From contig DS999222.1 in assembly GCA_000156295.1 (NCBI GenBank), forward strand, positions 2,370 to 66,369: 64,000 nt of DNA. Reading direction: 5' to 3'. Source of the DNA: a marine gamma proteobacterium HTCC2148. Its GTDB lineage: Bacteria > Pseudomonadota > Gammaproteobacteria > Pseudomonadales > Halieaceae. The notes under the pieces are model-generated. The model was not told where the DNA came from and did no database searches. It saw nothing but the letters and a program-made list of their open reading frames with translations. Shown here one piece after another: positions 10,460 to 19,739 of this stretch; the first letter of the stretch is position 1, and each line of letters starts with the position of its first letter. The position numbers and the translations under genes were made by a program.

Positions 10460-11226
10460 TTCACGAAACCGCCATTATCGAACCGGGTGCTCGCCTAGCC
10501 GACGATGTCAGCGTTGGGCCCTGGTCTTTGGTGGGGGCTAATGTCGAAATAGGTCCCGGCACGATCATTGAACCTCATGTAGTGATTCGTGGCCCTACTG
10601 TTATCGGGGCAGGTAATCACATTTATCAATTCTCCAGTATTGGCGAGGCTACTCCCGATCTTAAATATCGTGATGAACCGACCAAGCTGGTAATCGGTGA
10701 CAACAATGTTATTCGCGAGAGCGTGACGATTCACCGGGGTACCGTGCAGGATCGGTCTGAGACCACCATAGGCAATGAAAATTTACTGATGGCCTATGTG
10801 CATATCGGCCATGACTCAATTTTAGGCAATAATACGATCCTGGTGAATAATACTGCCCTGGCAGGGCACGTGCGCATCGGTGACTGGGCAATCCTCAGCG
10901 GCTATACCCTGGTGCATCAGTTCTGCAAGATCGGAGCACATAGTTTCAGTGGTATGGGCACAGCCATTGGTAAAGACGTGCCTGCCTACGTCACGGTTAG
11001 CGGTTCGCCAGCCGAGGCCAAGACCATTAATATTGAGGGCCTGCGTCGCCGAGGTTTTTCTGCTGAAGCGATCAGTCAATTACGTCGAGCTTTCAAAATT
11101 CTCTATCGACAGGGCCTGACCCTCGAACTGGCGCTACAACGCCTCGAAACTATGCTGCGGGAAACACCAGAGATTCAGGTGTTAATCGATTCCGTGCGCT
11201 CCTCGGAGCGAGGCATCGTTCGCTAA
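10456..11226 (+). CDS. lpxA: UDP-N-acetylglucosamine O-acyltransferase
   Basis: The first step of lipid A synthesis. The protein has 256 residues (E. coli 262) with hexapeptide repeats through the first two thirds and a helical C-terminal domain. HIGHDS around residue 118 holds the catalytic histidine; GYTLVHQFC and the [10 protein letters not shown] segment are typical LpxA signatures. It begins inside the fabZ stop, so translation is coupled. Confidence 0.96.
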   Translation: MIHETAIIEPGARLADDVSVGPWSLVGANVEIGPGTIIEPHVVIRGPTVIGAGNHIYQFSSIGEATPDLKYRDEPTKLVIGDNNVIRESVTIHRGTVQDRSETTIGNENLLMAYVHIGHDSILGNNTILVNNTALAGHVRIGDWAILSGYTLVHQFCKIGAHSFSGMGTAIGKDVPAYVTVSGSPAEAKTINIEGLRRRGFSAEAISQLRRAFKILYRQGLTLELALQRLETMLRETPEIQVLIDSVRSSERGIVR

Positions 11227-11241
11227 ATCCCGGGAGGCACT

Positions 11242-12384
11242 TTGCGTATTGGCGTACTGGCCGGAGAAGCCTCCGGTGATATCCTCGGATCCAGAGTCCT
11301 CAAGGAGCTGCGGGCACAGTGCGATGAATTGATCGTGGAAGGCATCGGCGGTCCGTTGATGGAAGCACAGGGCCTTACCAGTATGTTCCCCATGGATCGC
11401 TTGTCGGTCATGGGCTTTGTCGAACCGCTTAAGCGACTTCCCGAGCTATTGCATATTCGCCGGGCCGTGTTCGAGCATTTTCGTGACAACCCACCCGATA
11501 TTTTTCTGGGTATAGATTCTCCCGACTTTAACTTACGGCTGGAGCGCAAGCTTCGTGAGCAGGGAATCAAGACTGCTCATTTAGTGAGCCCCTCGGTCTG
11601 GGCCTGGCGTCAGGGCCGAGTCAAGAAGATCAAGCAGTCGGTAGATCTCATGCTGTGCCTGTTTCCGTTTGAGACCCAGGTGTATCAGGACCATCAGGTC
11701 CCCGTTCGGTTCGTTGGACATCCTCTGGCGGACGAGTTGCCCAATCGTGTGGACGCCCTGGCTGCGCGTCAGGCCCTGGGGTTGGCAACTGATAATAAGT
11801 TGCTGGCCATGTTACCTGGTAGTCGCAGTGGAGAGGTGAGTCGTTTGGCGCCCGCTTTTTTGGCTGCCGCGCGGCTGCTTTGGCAGCAGAACCCACAGTT
11901 ACGTTTCGTTATGCCTGCGGCTAACACTGCACGTGAGGTCGAATTAAAGGCTCTTTTGGCACAACAGCCGGACCTCCCTGTCACGCTGGTTTGCGGACAC
12001 TCGAGAGAGACGATGGCCGCCGCTGATGCCGTTCTCCTGGCATCTGGCACGGCCACCTTGGAGGCCGCGCTGATCAAGCGACCGATGGTAGTGACTTATC
12101 GCATGGCGGCTTTTTCCTGGTGGCTGGTGACGCGGCTGGTGAAAATCAGCTTCGCGGCATTACCTAACGTATTAGCTGGACGTTCAGTCGTTCCCGAATT
12201 GCTGCAGGATGCGGCGGTTCCTGAGGCCATGGCGGCAGCGATTGAACCGTTACTGGCTGATGAGGCGATAGCGAACCAACTGCAGGCTTTTGACCGTATC
12301 CATGTGCAATTGAAGCAGGGCTATGCGGCCAAAAGCGCAAATGCCTTATTGCAGCTTCATGAAGGAAACCCGGTTGATGGATGA
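11242..12384 (+). CDS. lpxB: Lipid-A-disaccharide synthase
   Basis: This GT19 glycosyltransferase joins UDP-diacylglucosamine and lipid X to give the lipid A disaccharide at the inner-membrane face. The start is TTG at 11242, with GGGAGG at 11232-11237 before it. LAGEASGD at the N-terminus, [19 protein letters not shown] and LPGSRSGEV are hallmark segments; the latter is near the UDP site. It has 380 residues (E. coli 382). It overlaps rnhB by eight bases. Confidence 0.96.
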   Translation: MRIGVLAGEASGDILGSRVLKELRAQCDELIVEGIGGPLMEAQGLTSMFPMDRLSVMGFVEPLKRLPELLHIRRAVFEHFRDNPPDIFLGIDSPDFNLRLERKLREQGIKTAHLVSPSVWAWRQGRVKKIKQSVDLMLCLFPFETQVYQDHQVPVRFVGHPLADELPNRVDALAARQALGLATDNKLLAMLPGSRSGEVSRLAPAFLAAARLLWQQNPQLRFVMPAANTAREVELKALLAQQPDLPVTLVCGHSRETMAAADAVLLASGTATLEAALIKRPMVVTYRMAAFSWWLVTRLVKISFAALPNVLAGRSVVPELLQDAAVPEAMAAAIEPLLADEAIANQLQAFDRIHVQLKQGYAAKSANALLQLHEGNPVDG

Positions 12385-12979
12385 TCTGTTTCAGGTGAGT
12401 TACAAGGGCATAGATATTGCCGGGGTTGACGAGGTAGGGCGGGGGCCGCTGGCGGGTGATGTTGTCACCGCCGCCGTTATTCTCGATCCTTCAAATCCTG
12501 TCGAAGGCCTGCGTGATTCCAAAAAACTCAGTGAATCGCGGCGCGAGGAGCTGGCAATAATAATTCGTGAAAAAGCGATTGCCTGGTCTATTGCCAGGGC
12601 GTCTGTCGCTGAGATCGATGAGCTGAATATTCTTCAGGCGTCACTGCTGGCGATGAAGCGGGCGGTGGAGGCACTAACACCCCAGCCAGGATACGTGCTG
12701 GTCGACGGTAACCGACTGCCTCAGTGGTCTTATCCTTCAGAGCCTGTGGTGAAGGGAGATGACAGGGTGCCTGCTATTGCAGCCGCCTCGATACTGGCGA
12801 AGGTGCAGCGCGATAACGAACTGGTTGCGCTGGAACAGAAGTATCCAGGCTATGGTTTTGCGGCACATAAGGGATATCCCACCGCCGCTCATCTGCATGC
12901 ATTACAGTCACTGGGAGTGACACCAGTTCACCGTCGCAGCTATGCACCAGTGCGGAGAATTATCGAAGCCCAGGGTTGA
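12377..12979 (+). CDS. rnhB: Ribonuclease HII
   Basis: RNase HII removes single ribonucleotides and RNA from RNA-DNA hybrids. [12 protein letters not shown] carries the first catalytic Asp-Glu pair; LRDSKKLS and the later [15 protein letters not shown] segment complete the site. The ATG at 12377 is chosen because the family begins just before this DEVGRG motif and GAAGGAAAC precedes it at 12361. It has 200 residues (E. coli 198). It ends the long pyrH-rnhB run and converges on dolP with a 23-base gap. Confidence 0.95.
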   Translation: MDDLFQVSYKGIDIAGVDEVGRGPLAGDVVTAAVILDPSNPVEGLRDSKKLSESRREELAIIIREKAIAWSIARASVAEIDELNILQASLLAMKRAVEALTPQPGYVLVDGNRLPQWSYPSEPVVKGDDRVPAIAAASILAKVQRDNELVALEQKYPGYGFAAHKGYPTAAHLHALQSLGVTPVHRRSYAPVRRIIEAQG

Positions 12980-13002
12980 GCGTGGTCAGGGCTAGTGCTA
13001 TT

Positions 13003-13578
13003 TCAGTCCAGTAATTCAAATAATTTTACCACTCGTTGTACCCCGGAAGTGTCGGCTGCCTCGGCCGCAATACGTTCTGCTTCGGTCCGGGTGGCTAGCC
13101 CCATCAGATAGACGACGCCATTCTCGGTGACTACTTTGACCCGATTTCCCTGAATGTCTCCACTGGCCAGCATGAAGGATTTTACCTTGCTGGTAATCCA
13201 GGTGTCTGAGGTGCGCGTCATGCCCGAACTGGGAGCAGCGACCTCCAGTTCGTTGTAGATGCGCCTCACTCCTCGCACTTCCTTTACAACGCCGGTGGCT
13301 TGATCTTTCAGTGCCTGGGTGGAGACCTGGCCCGCAATGAGCACATAGCCGTTATAGCTGACAATGACCAGGTGGGCCTTATCAAAGGCGTCGTTGGCGG
13401 CGCGAACATTGACCATAGCCTTGGTTTCAATGCTTTCATCCTCCAGCCAGCGGCCCATTGTTCTCTCTCCCTCCTCTTCTTCAATGGGCTCCGCTTCCAT
13501 TGTGGCAAGCATGCTGCCGCAGCCACCGAGACTGAGTAAGCCAATGCTGAACAGTGCGAGTAGTAGGCGTTGAGTCAT
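13003..13578 (-). CDS. dolP: Two-BON-domain outer membrane lipoprotein DolP (YraP-like)
   Basis: The N-terminus is a lipoprotein signal ending in LGGC, so it is probably lipid-anchored to the outer membrane. Two BON domains follow (roughly 50-110 and 120-190), each with the typical V..NG.V.L.G core (VSYNGYVLIAG and VTENGVVYLMG). In E. coli the homologue DolP supports outer-membrane integrity and BAM function. Between the lipobox and first BON domain is an acidic patch (EPIEEEEGE). It is the last gene of lpoA-yraN-diaA-dolP, the same order as in E. coli, four bases after diaA. Confidence 0.9.
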   Translation of the reverse strand: MTQRLLLALFSIGLLSLGGCGSMLATMEAEPIEEEEGERTMGRWLEDESIETKAMVNVRAANDAFDKAHLVIVSYNGYVLIAGQVSTQALKDQATGVVKEVRGVRRIYNELEVAAPSSGMTRTSDTWITSKVKSFMLASGDIQGNRVKVVTENGVVYLMGLATRTEAERIAAEAADTSGVQRVVKLFELLD

Positions 13579-13581
13579 GAT

Positions 13582-14184
13582 TTATGTTTCCTGGTTGTAG
13601 TCGCCAAAAAGGCTTAATTCAATAAGTTGATACAGGCTTTGCAAAGCCATCGTGTGCAGTTCGATATGCTTTGAACGGGAAGGTGCCTGGATCTGGATGC
13701 ATGGGTCACCGGCGTTGAGCAAAGAGGCCAGGTCGCTGTTTTCGCTGGTGATAAGCGCCACCGTTAACATGCCTCTCTCCCGTGCTGCCTCTAATGCTAT
13801 CGGCAGGTCCGATGATCCCGGGCCGCTGTCGATGAGGAGTAACAGGTCGTTTTCCTGGCCGAGTGCGCGAATTTGACGAGCATAGAGCTGCGCCCGGTCG
13901 TCGCTGCCGGTGGTGCCGGACAAGATGGCGCTGTCAGCGCTGAGGTTGAATGCCGGTAGAGCGGGGCGCTCATGCTCAAGGCCACTGAGCAGGCAATGGC
14001 AGAATAACTGGCATAGCGCTGCGTCTGGCCCATTGCCGCAGCAAAAAATTTTGCCGTCTTGCAGTAGCACCTGAGTGATGAGTTCACTGCTCTGGGCGAT
14101 GGGAGCCGCCAGTTGATCCACCGACATGGCAATAGATTCAATGGTGTCTTGAAAACGCTCGGCAATGATCTGATAGTAGTCCAC
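13582..14184 (-). CDS. diaA: DnaA initiator-associating protein DiaA (SIS domain)
   Basis: A SIS-fold protein of 200 residues. In E. coli DiaA forms a tetramer that binds DnaA and promotes initiation at oriC. KIFCCGNG is the conserved SIS phosphate-loop region and LPAFNLSADSAIL and QIRALGQENDLLLLI follow in family order. I choose GTG at 14184: it has AGGGG five bases upstream, matches the E. coli N-terminus and avoids overlapping yraN; the longer frame from 14229 would overlap. GmhA is a paralogous alternative, but the neighbourhood favours DiaA. Confidence 0.88.
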   Translation of the reverse strand: MDYYQIIAERFQDTIESIAMSVDQLAAPIAQSSELITQVLLQDGKIFCCGNGPDAALCQLFCHCLLSGLEHERPALPAFNLSADSAILSGTTGSDDRAQLYARQIRALGQENDLLLLIDSGPGSSDLPIALEAARERGMLTVALITSENSDLASLLNAGDPCIQIQAPSRSKHIELHTMALQSLYQLIELSLFGDYNQET

Positions 14185-14201
14185 TGATGCCCCTGGCTGA
14201 T

Positions 14202-14561
14202 TCAGTTGGTAAAGGCCCCGCGTATCCACTGCGGGCTATCGTTCGCTGTGGATTGTCGCGGCTCAAAGGTGATCACGTCAAATCTACAGGGCAGATTTGC
14301 AAGTTTTGTGTGGCGTTGCAGAAAAAACTGGGCAGTGCGCAGCAATCGCTGTTGTTTGCGATAGTCCACCGAGGCCGCTGCTGTTGCGAAGCGCGGGTTT
14401 CGGCGCGCCCTAACCTCAATAAAGACCAGGTAATCATTCTGCCTGGCGATCAAGTCGATCTCACCGCAGCGGCAGCGATAATTGCAAATGAGGACCTCAA
14501 CGCCTTGCTGTGACAGGAAGTGTGCGGCGCGTCGTTCGTACTCATCGCCTATCTGCTTCAT
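14202..14561 (-). CDS. yraN: UPF0102 (YraN) endonuclease-like protein
   Basis: A 119-residue member of the UPF0102 family, related by fold to Holliday-junction and restriction-type nucleases; its cellular role is not established. GEIDLIARQNDYLVFIEVRAR gives the PD-(D/E)xK-like core (E-x-D ... F-x-E-V-x-x-R). The start ATG at 14561 is preferred over ATG at 14576 because CAGGGGATCAGC gives it a ribosome site. It sits between lpoA and diaA as in E. coli. Confidence 0.92.
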   Translation of the reverse strand: MKQIGDEYERRAAHFLSQQGVEVLICNYRCRCGEIDLIARQNDYLVFIEVRARRNPRFATAAASVDYRKQQRLLRTAQFFLQRHTKLANLPCRFDVITFEPRQSTANDSPQWIRGAFTN

Positions 14562-14601
14562 GCTGATCCCCTGCATTAACTGTGCTCAAGGGACAGTGTA
14601 A

Positions 14602-16398
14602 CTACAGTGACTTGAGACGGTCGCCATCAAATCTGGCCGGCGGCAGTTCGCGCACTATTTGCAGCTGTGAGTTCATCGTCAACAAGCCAGTGTCTCCGCG
14701 AATGAGTGCATCTGGTCCTGCTTGCAGTTGTACCAGACGCGATTGCAGTAAATAGGCGTCTGCGCCCAGGGCATTGAGTCGGGTGTAGTAATCGCTGTTG
14801 GCGCCAACAAGGGATTGTTGCAGCGCTGGGTTAGAGCCCAGTAACCAGGGCAGCTCGACAATGGTGGTGCCGTTCAAATCCTGGTTGCGACTGTCATCTC
14901 GTGCACCATACGCACTGGAGCTTGCGTAAACCGGCAACGCACCGGCGTAGTGGAAGGCCAGTAGCGGCTTGATTGCGCGTGCCTCTTCTGGTGTGCGACT
15001 CAACATAAAGACAGTGTCGAGGTCTGCTCGTCGCCTGGGTGTAAACTCCAGGTTGATGGCCAGCATGTCGCGTAGTTTGCGACGCCGTTGCTCACTTGCT
15101 TCGATGCCCAGGCCACTTTTGACGCTACTGGAATAGTCGTCCTTACCGGTGTAACTGATCACCTGAGTGGTGGTGCCTCCCAATGCCCGCCACTGCTCGT
15201 CCAGGGCCGATTCCATTTCGTCGCCCCAGCGACCCGCCGGGCGGAGGACCAATGCGCGGCGGCCACCGTCGCCAAATGCCAAGTGGGCCAGTTGTCTGGC
15301 TTCGTCTGCTGGCGCCAGCGATAGCTGTACCAGCGCGGTAGTGCTTGTTGCGACCGGCTGATCAATGCGGTTCAGGGCAATGGTTGGTACAACTCGATTG
15401 GTTTGTTTCGCCAGCTCAGCGACTGAGGCTTTGCTCAAGGGGCCAACCACTAGCTGCGCACCCTGCTGAACGGCGGCCGTGTAGGCCTCGGTCGCAGAAC
15501 CATACAGGTCTGAGTCAATCACCTTCACTTCTGTTGGGGCATCGCCCTTGTCTCTGGCCGTGAAATAGTGCGCCAGATAACCGTCGCGAATGGCTTTACC
15601 TGCTGGTGCGAGACGGCCGCTCAGCGGAAGCACCAGCGCAACCTGTTGTGGCGTCACTGCAGGCTCCAGCATGTATTCAAGGCCGCCAGGAAGCGGCGAA
15701 GCAGCAGGGTGGCCAGGGTAATTGATCTGCCAGCGCGGCAGGGCAGTGCTGAGCGTCGTTGCATTTTCATTGGCGATGTTTGCCAGTTCCAGCCAGCCTA
15801 GCCAGGTTGGATCTGCAGCGCTTGACCTGGCCTGTGCAATCTCGCTTTCCGGGCTGCGCTGCAGGTCGTGCCATAGGCTGCGCTTGAGTCCGGGCAGGTC
15901 CTTTGCCGGTGCAATTTCCATAATGCGGACACCCAGGCGCGCGCTGTCCAAGTACGCTCTTTGCAGACTCAGCAAGTGCCGCTGAAAATTGTATGATCGA
16001 TAGGCAATACCGAGGGCGACCTCGGGGCGGTCCAGCGCTTTCAGTCGGGTACTGGCCTGAACCTGATCCCCGCGCACGTAGTCTATTCTCGCCAGCAGGT
16101 AATCCCGATAATCCCTGTCGTTGCGGGTGAGCGCTTCCTCGTCTAGTAACGCTAAAACGGTGGAGGCGGTCATCCAGTCAAGCTGTCGCAGTGCTTCATC
16201 AGCCTCAGCAAATTGTGGGTGGAATTGCGACGGCGGCAGCTGCACATTTGTTTCGCTAGTCTGATTCTTAAATGTGCTTTGAGTGGTGGAGGTGCCGGCA
16301 CTCTTGTCTTGTTGCGGCGCAGAACCGCAGCCCTGAAGCAGCAGGGCTATTAATGCCAGGACGGCCGGGTGAAGAAACTGGGATTGTTTTACTGTCAT
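14602..16398 (-). CDS. lpoA: Penicillin-binding protein activator LpoA
   Basis: A 598-residue outer-membrane lipoprotein (lipobox LLQGC, Cys at about 24). In E. coli LpoA spans the periplasm to activate PBP1A. The N-terminal part (about 50-240) is helical and TPR-like; the remainder is a periplasmic-binding-protein-like fold starting at VALVLPLSGRLAPAGKAI. It is followed by yraN-diaA-dolP and diverges from rsmI, exactly the E. coli arrangement, which supports the name over a generic ABC-substrate-binding lipoprotein. Confidence 0.9.
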   Translation of the reverse strand: MTVKQSQFLHPAVLALIALLLQGCGSAPQQDKSAGTSTTQSTFKNQTSETNVQLPPSQFHPQFAEADEALRQLDWMTASTVLALLDEEALTRNDRDYRDYLLARIDYVRGDQVQASTRLKALDRPEVALGIAYRSYNFQRHLLSLQRAYLDSARLGVRIMEIAPAKDLPGLKRSLWHDLQRSPESEIAQARSSAADPTWLGWLELANIANENATTLSTALPRWQINYPGHPAASPLPGGLEYMLEPAVTPQQVALVLPLSGRLAPAGKAIRDGYLAHYFTARDKGDAPTEVKVIDSDLYGSATEAYTAAVQQGAQLVVGPLSKASVAELAKQTNRVVPTIALNRIDQPVATSTTALVQLSLAPADEARQLAHLAFGDGGRRALVLRPAGRWGDEMESALDEQWRALGGTTTQVISYTGKDDYSSSVKSGLGIEASEQRRRKLRDMLAINLEFTPRRRADLDTVFMLSRTPEEARAIKPLLAFHYAGALPVYASSSAYGARDDSRNQDLNGTTIVELPWLLGSNPALQQSLVGANSDYYTRLNALGADAYLLQSRLVQLQAGPDALIRGDTGLLTMNSQLQIVRELPPARFDGDRLKSL

Positions 16399-16420
16399 GC
16401 TATGCTGCGTCGCTCAATAA

Positions 16421-16443
16421 GGTGTGATTCACCATCGGGGTGA
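16421..16443. promoter_or_regulatory. Overlapping inverted repeats in the lpoA/rsmI divergent gap
   Basis: Between the divergent starts, GGTG at 16421-16424 can pair with CACC at 16430-16433, and TCACC at 16429-16433 can also pair with GGTGA at 16439-16443. The three half-sites alternate in orientation. They may be an operator for both genes, but no known factor is recognised and the arms are short. Confidence 0.3.
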
Positions 16444-16466
16444 GATGCACAGTATAAGGGGAAAAC

Positions 16467-17303
16467 GTGGAGACCGGGCTGTATATTGTGGCCACGCCCA
16501 TTGGCAATCTGGGAGACATGAGCTCTCGCGCCGTCGAGGTTTTATCCGGGGTTGATCTTATCGCCGCTGAGGACACCAGACACAGTCAACGCCTGTTGCA
16601 GCATTACAGTATCGATAACCCATTAATGGCTTATCACGACCACAGTGACCCGCGAGCCCAACAGCGAATTGAGAGTACACTGGCCCAGGGAGGGAGCGTC
16701 GCCTTGATCTCGGATGCGGGGACTCCACTGATATCAGACCCCGGTTACAGATTGGTTCGCGATATGCAGTCCATGGGGTATGCGGTGCGCCCTGTGCCCG
16801 GACCCAGTGCGGTGATTGCGGCTCTGAGCGTCTGTGGTCTGCCGACCGACAGCTTTCGTTTTGAAGGTTTCCTGCCCGCCAAGGCGGGCACGCGAGCCAA
16901 CCAGTTGCAGGATCTGCAAAGCGAGCACGCTACCCTGGTGTTCTATGAAGCCCCTCACCGCATTGTTGCGACTCTCGCTGCCATGTCCGAGGTGTTTGGG
17001 CCCGATAGAGAGGTGGTTCTGGCGCGCGAAATTACCAAAACATTCGAAACTGTGCGCAGAGGCACTCTTGAGCAGTTGCTCACTTTTGTGGCAAACGATG
17101 CGAACCAGCAGAAGGGCGAAATTGTGCTGGTGGTCGCGGGCAAGCCTCGTGGCGAGGTCGAGCTGGATGAAGCGACACAGCGGTTATTGCGAAGGCTGGC
17201 GCAAGAGTTGCCGGCTAAAAAGGCATCGGCGGTTGTGGCGGACTGCACCGGGCTGAAAAAAAAGGATCTCTATAATTATTTGCTGTCGGTAAAAGGCGAT
17301 TGA
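16467..17303 (+). CDS. rsmI: 16S rRNA (cytidine-1402) 2'-O-methyltransferase
   Basis: RsmI methylates C1402 of 16S rRNA at the ribosomal P site with SAM. The start is GTG at 16467 with AAGGGGAAAA before it. ATPIGNLGDMS at the N-terminus, AAEDTRHSQRLL, and SDAGTPLISDPG are the family's SAM- and substrate-binding segments. It has 278 residues, close to E. coli RsmI (286). It is divergent from lpoA and only about 30 bases upstream of rnpB. Confidence 0.97.
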   Translation: METGLYIVATPIGNLGDMSSRAVEVLSGVDLIAAEDTRHSQRLLQHYSIDNPLMAYHDHSDPRAQQRIESTLAQGGSVALISDAGTPLISDPGYRLVRDMQSMGYAVRPVPGPSAVIAALSVCGLPTDSFRFEGFLPAKAGTRANQLQDLQSEHATLVFYEAPHRIVATLAAMSEVFGPDREVVLAREITKTFETVRRGTLEQLLTFVANDANQQKGEIVLVVAGKPRGEVELDEATQRLLRRLAQELPAKKASAVVADCTGLKKKDLYNYLLSVKGD

Positions 17304-17335
17304 GTCACTTCGCCAGTGCTGTTAGTCTTGCCGCC

Positions 17336-17697
17336 GAGTCGGTCAGACGATCGCTTTCCGGTATTTACCGGGGGGAGGAAAGTCCGGGCTCCATAGGGCA
17401 GGGTGCCAGGTAACGCCTGGGGGGTGCGAGCCCACGGAAAGTGCAGCAGAAAGTAAACCGCCTTTGCGGTTCTTGTTTTCAAGACCAAAAAGGTAAGGGT
17501 GAAATGGTGCGGTAAGAGCGCACCGCGCGGCTGGCAACAGGCGCGGCGATGGTAAACCCCACCCGGAGCAAGACCAAATAGGAATCCTATAGCCGTGGCC
17601 CACGGTGGATTCGGGTAGGTCGCTTCAGGCAGCTGGTGACAGCTGTCGCAGATGAATGGTCGTCCACGACAGAACCCGGCTTATCGACCGACTCACC
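17336..17697 (+). ncRNA. rnpB: RNase P RNA, bacterial type A
   Basis: The catalytic RNA of RNase P, which matures tRNA 5' ends. Helix P1 is formed by GAGTCGGTC at 17336-17344 and GACCGACTC at 17686-17694. The conserved GAGGAAAGTCCGGGCTC near the 5' end, GGTAAGGGTGAAA, GGTAAGAGCGCACCG, AGCAAGACCAAATAGG and the 3' ACAGAACCCGGCTTATCG are all present in the order seen in E. coli rnpB, and the length is similar. Apparent reading frames on the opposite strand here are by-products of this structured RNA. Confidence 0.98.
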
Positions 17698-17704
17698 TTA
17701 TCAG

Positions 17705-17736
17705 GCCCCTCAACCTTACGGTTGAGGGGCTTTTTT
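17705..17736 (+). terminator. Intrinsic terminator of rnpB
   Basis: A perfect 11-bp stem, GCCCCTCAACC at 17705-17715 and GGTTGAGGGGC at 17720-17730, closes on a TTAC loop and is followed by six T. It ends rnpB just beyond helix P1 and insulates the dcw cluster. Confidence 0.95.
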
Positions 17737-17921
17737 ATGCCGTTTTGGACTATAGAGATCGGTTTTAAATAAAAAATCGGCATGTAACTTAAAGTAAAAC
17801 CTTAGCATTTGGTCTTAGAGGGCTGTTTTGGTGAGCTATTTGCCTCAATTCAGTTCGGCTTTTCCTGCAAAAAAGTCTCGTAACGGCCTGAATTTATTGC
17901 GTTTTTTCCTACTTGTCCTTG

Positions 17922-17950
17922 TTGACGATCTGCCGTTGTGCGCCTATAGT
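17922..17950 (+). promoter_or_regulatory. Sigma70-type promoter of the dcw cluster (Pmra)
   Basis: TTGACG at 17922-17927 and TATAGT at 17945-17950 are separated by exactly 17 bases, a near-consensus promoter, and it lies about 75 bases before mraZ. The stretch 17737-17921 upstream of it is AT-rich and I see no gene there. The putative start of transcription, near 17957, is immediately before the MraZ-box array. Confidence 0.8.
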
Positions 17951-17959
17951 GTCGAAAAG

Positions 17960-17994
17960 TGGATATAAGTGGGTAAAACTGTCTTTTTGTGGAA
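17960..17994 (+). promoter_or_regulatory. Candidate MraZ operator: TGGNN boxes with 10-bp period
   Basis: TGGAT (17960), TGGGT (17970), TGTCT (17980) and TGGAA (17990) are each separated by five bases, so they fall on one helix face. MraZ of E. coli and other bacteria binds direct TGGGN repeats spaced by five bases upstream of its own gene. Three of the four boxes keep TGG. Their position just after the predicted transcription start would fit repression. Confidence 0.7.
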
Positions 17995-18024
17995 GATGAA
18001 GACAGGTGAGTGGGGGAATCTAAC

Positions 18025-18480
18025 GTGTTTCGTGGTGTACAGCACATAAATATGGACGCGAAAGGGCGGCTGGCTATGCCAGCACGCCAGCGTGAGCCAT
18101 TGCTGTCCCGGTGTGATGGCCAGATTGTTGTCACTATAGATACCCAGTCCAAGTGTCTCGCGGTGTATCCCCTGCCCGAGTGGGAGCGCATTGAGAAAGA
18201 TATCCAGGGGTTACCCGCCCTGAATCCCTCGGTCAAGCGCTTTCAGCGCCTGGTGTTGGGGTATGCCACGGATATTGAATTAGATAGCAGCGGCAGAATG
18301 TTGTTGCCTCAATCACAGCGCGAGTACGCGCAGCTGGATAAAAGGCTGGTTCTGGTAGGGCAGGGCAATAAGCTTGAGATCTGGTCTGAAGCCCTTTGGA
18401 TGGCCGAGCAGGAACAAGCGCTGGAGGACTCTGGTCCCGACGCTGTGCTGCCCGACGAACTTCTCTCTCTCAAGCTGTAG
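18025..18480 (+). CDS. mraZ: Transcriptional regulator MraZ
   Basis: MraZ is a ring-forming, AbrB-fold DNA-binding protein that represses the dcw cluster from its first position. The start is GTG at 18025 (GTGTTTCGTGG), with GGGGG about eight bases upstream; this gives 151 residues, like E. coli (152). The two tandem swapped-hairpin repeats are recognisable (N-terminal FRG...MDAKGRLAMPARQR and central ELDSSGRMLLPQSQREYA). An upstream in-frame GTG at 18010 is less likely. Confidence 0.95.
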   Translation: MFRGVQHINMDAKGRLAMPARQREPLLSRCDGQIVVTIDTQSKCLAVYPLPEWERIEKDIQGLPALNPSVKRFQRLVLGYATDIELDSSGRMLLPQSQREYAQLDKRLVLVGQGNKLEIWSEALWMAEQEQALEDSGPDAVLPDELLSLKL

Positions 18481-18489
18481 GTGGCCAAC

Positions 18490-19407
18490 ATGCACCAGAC
18501 AGTATTACTACGAGAGGCAGTTGAAGCTCTGGTAACGGCGCCCAGTGGTGCTTATGTCGATGGTACCTTTGGTCGCGGCGGTCACAGTCGTTTTCTGCTG
18601 GATCAGCTTGATGACAACGGCCATCTTCTTGGTGTGGACAAAGACCCTGTTGCCTGTGAATGCGCAGCCCAGCTTTCCTCCGCTGACAGTCGCTTTAGTT
18701 TTTACCATGGTTCCTTTGCCGATCTCCCGCAGCAGTTGCAACTGATGGATATTGACGCGTTCGATGGCATTTTGCTCGATTTGGGTGTCTCCAGTCCGCA
18801 GTTGGATGAGGCAGGTCGGGGCTTTAGTTTTATGAGTGATGGTCCACTGGATATGCGCATGGACACGTCCTCTGGGGAAACGGCTGCGCAATGGCTGTCC
18901 TACGCGGACACGACCGCAATCGCTGAGGTGCTTAAGGAGTATGGCGAGGAGCGCTTTGCCAAGCGCATCGCTGCTGCCATCGTGAAGGCGCGCGAAGTTG
19001 AGCCACTGACCACAACTGCACAGCTGGCTAAAGTAGTGAGCGAAGCCAATCCTCGCTGGGAGAGGCACAAGCATCCGGCCACCCGTGCCTTTCAGGCAAT
19101 TCGCATCAAGGTCAATCGTGAGCTGGAGGATCTGGGTGATCTGTTAGCTTCTTCCCTGGATATGTTGAAAGTCGGCGGTCGCCTGGTAGTTATCAGTTTT
19201 CACTCGTTGGAAGATCGCATGGTGAAGCGCTATATGCGCGATATGGCTCGAGGAGAGCAGCTGCCTGCGGGTGTGCCCGTCACAGATGCGGCGCTTAACC
19301 GCCGGATGAAGCTGGTGGGCAAGGCGACTAAGGCTTCTGATGCAGAAGTGGATGAAAACGTGCGTTCTCGCAGTGCGGTCATGCGAGTGGCGGAGAAAAT
19401 CGCATGA
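18490..19407 (+). CDS. rsmH: 16S rRNA (cytosine-1402-N4)-methyltransferase
   Basis: RsmH adds the N4-methyl group to C1402, the same base that RsmI (16467) modifies on the ribose. [11 protein letters not shown], the SAM-binding [22 protein letters not shown] and the [13 protein letters not shown] segment are family hallmarks. ATG at 18490 (305 residues) is chosen over GTG at 18481 because AGGTGG at 18479-18484 is well placed before the ATG. It overlaps ftsL by four bases. Confidence 0.97.
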   Translation: MHQTVLLREAVEALVTAPSGAYVDGTFGRGGHSRFLLDQLDDNGHLLGVDKDPVACECAAQLSSADSRFSFYHGSFADLPQQLQLMDIDAFDGILLDLGVSSPQLDEAGRGFSFMSDGPLDMRMDTSSGETAAQWLSYADTTAIAEVLKEYGEERFAKRIAAAIVKAREVEPLTTTAQLAKVVSEANPRWERHKHPATRAFQAIRIKVNRELEDLGDLLASSLDMLKVGGRLVVISFHSLEDRMVKRYMRDMARGEQLPAGVPVTDAALNRRMKLVGKATKASDAEVDENVRSRSAVMRVAEKIA

Positions 19408-19739
19408 CTGCCCGGGTCGCAGGAAAAACGATGGTCACGGCCGCGATTGGTGCTGGCGATCCCGCGCAAGGTCGCGCGCTACTGTGGCTGAATGTTGCCG
19501 CGTTGCTGCTGGTGCTGTTGTCTTGTTTTGCGGTGATTCATTCCACCCATGCAACGCGTGAGCTTTACACTCAATTGCAGGTGTTGGAATCCCGGCAGTG
19601 GCATTTGCAGGAAGATTATGGGCGTTTATTACTGGAAGAGAGCACCTGGGCATCACACTACCGGGTAGAAAAGGTGGCTCGCACTGAATTGGGTATGGCG
19701 GAGCCGGACCTGGCGCACTACAAGGTGGTGCGGCGATGA
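19404..19739 (+). CDS. ftsL: Cell division protein FtsL
   Basis: A small bitopic membrane protein of the FtsQLB subcomplex. It has a short cytoplasmic head (about 25 residues), one transmembrane helix ([17 protein letters not shown]) and a periplasmic coiled-coil-like region with an [11 protein letters not shown] heptad pattern. It has 111 residues (E. coli 121). Identification rests on topology, size and position between rsmH and ftsI, as FtsL sequence is poorly conserved. Confidence 0.93.
   Translation: MTARVAGKTMVTAAIGAGDPAQGRALLWLNVAALLLVLLSCFAVIHSTHATRELYTQLQVLESRQWHLQEDYGRLLLEESTWASHYRVEKVARTELGMAEPDLAHYKVVRR

Noticed and set aside
17276-17603. Two overlapping minus-strand reading frames of 70-86 codons
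   Set aside because: They lie over rnpB, whose structured RNA explains the open frames; the proteins have no recognisable features.
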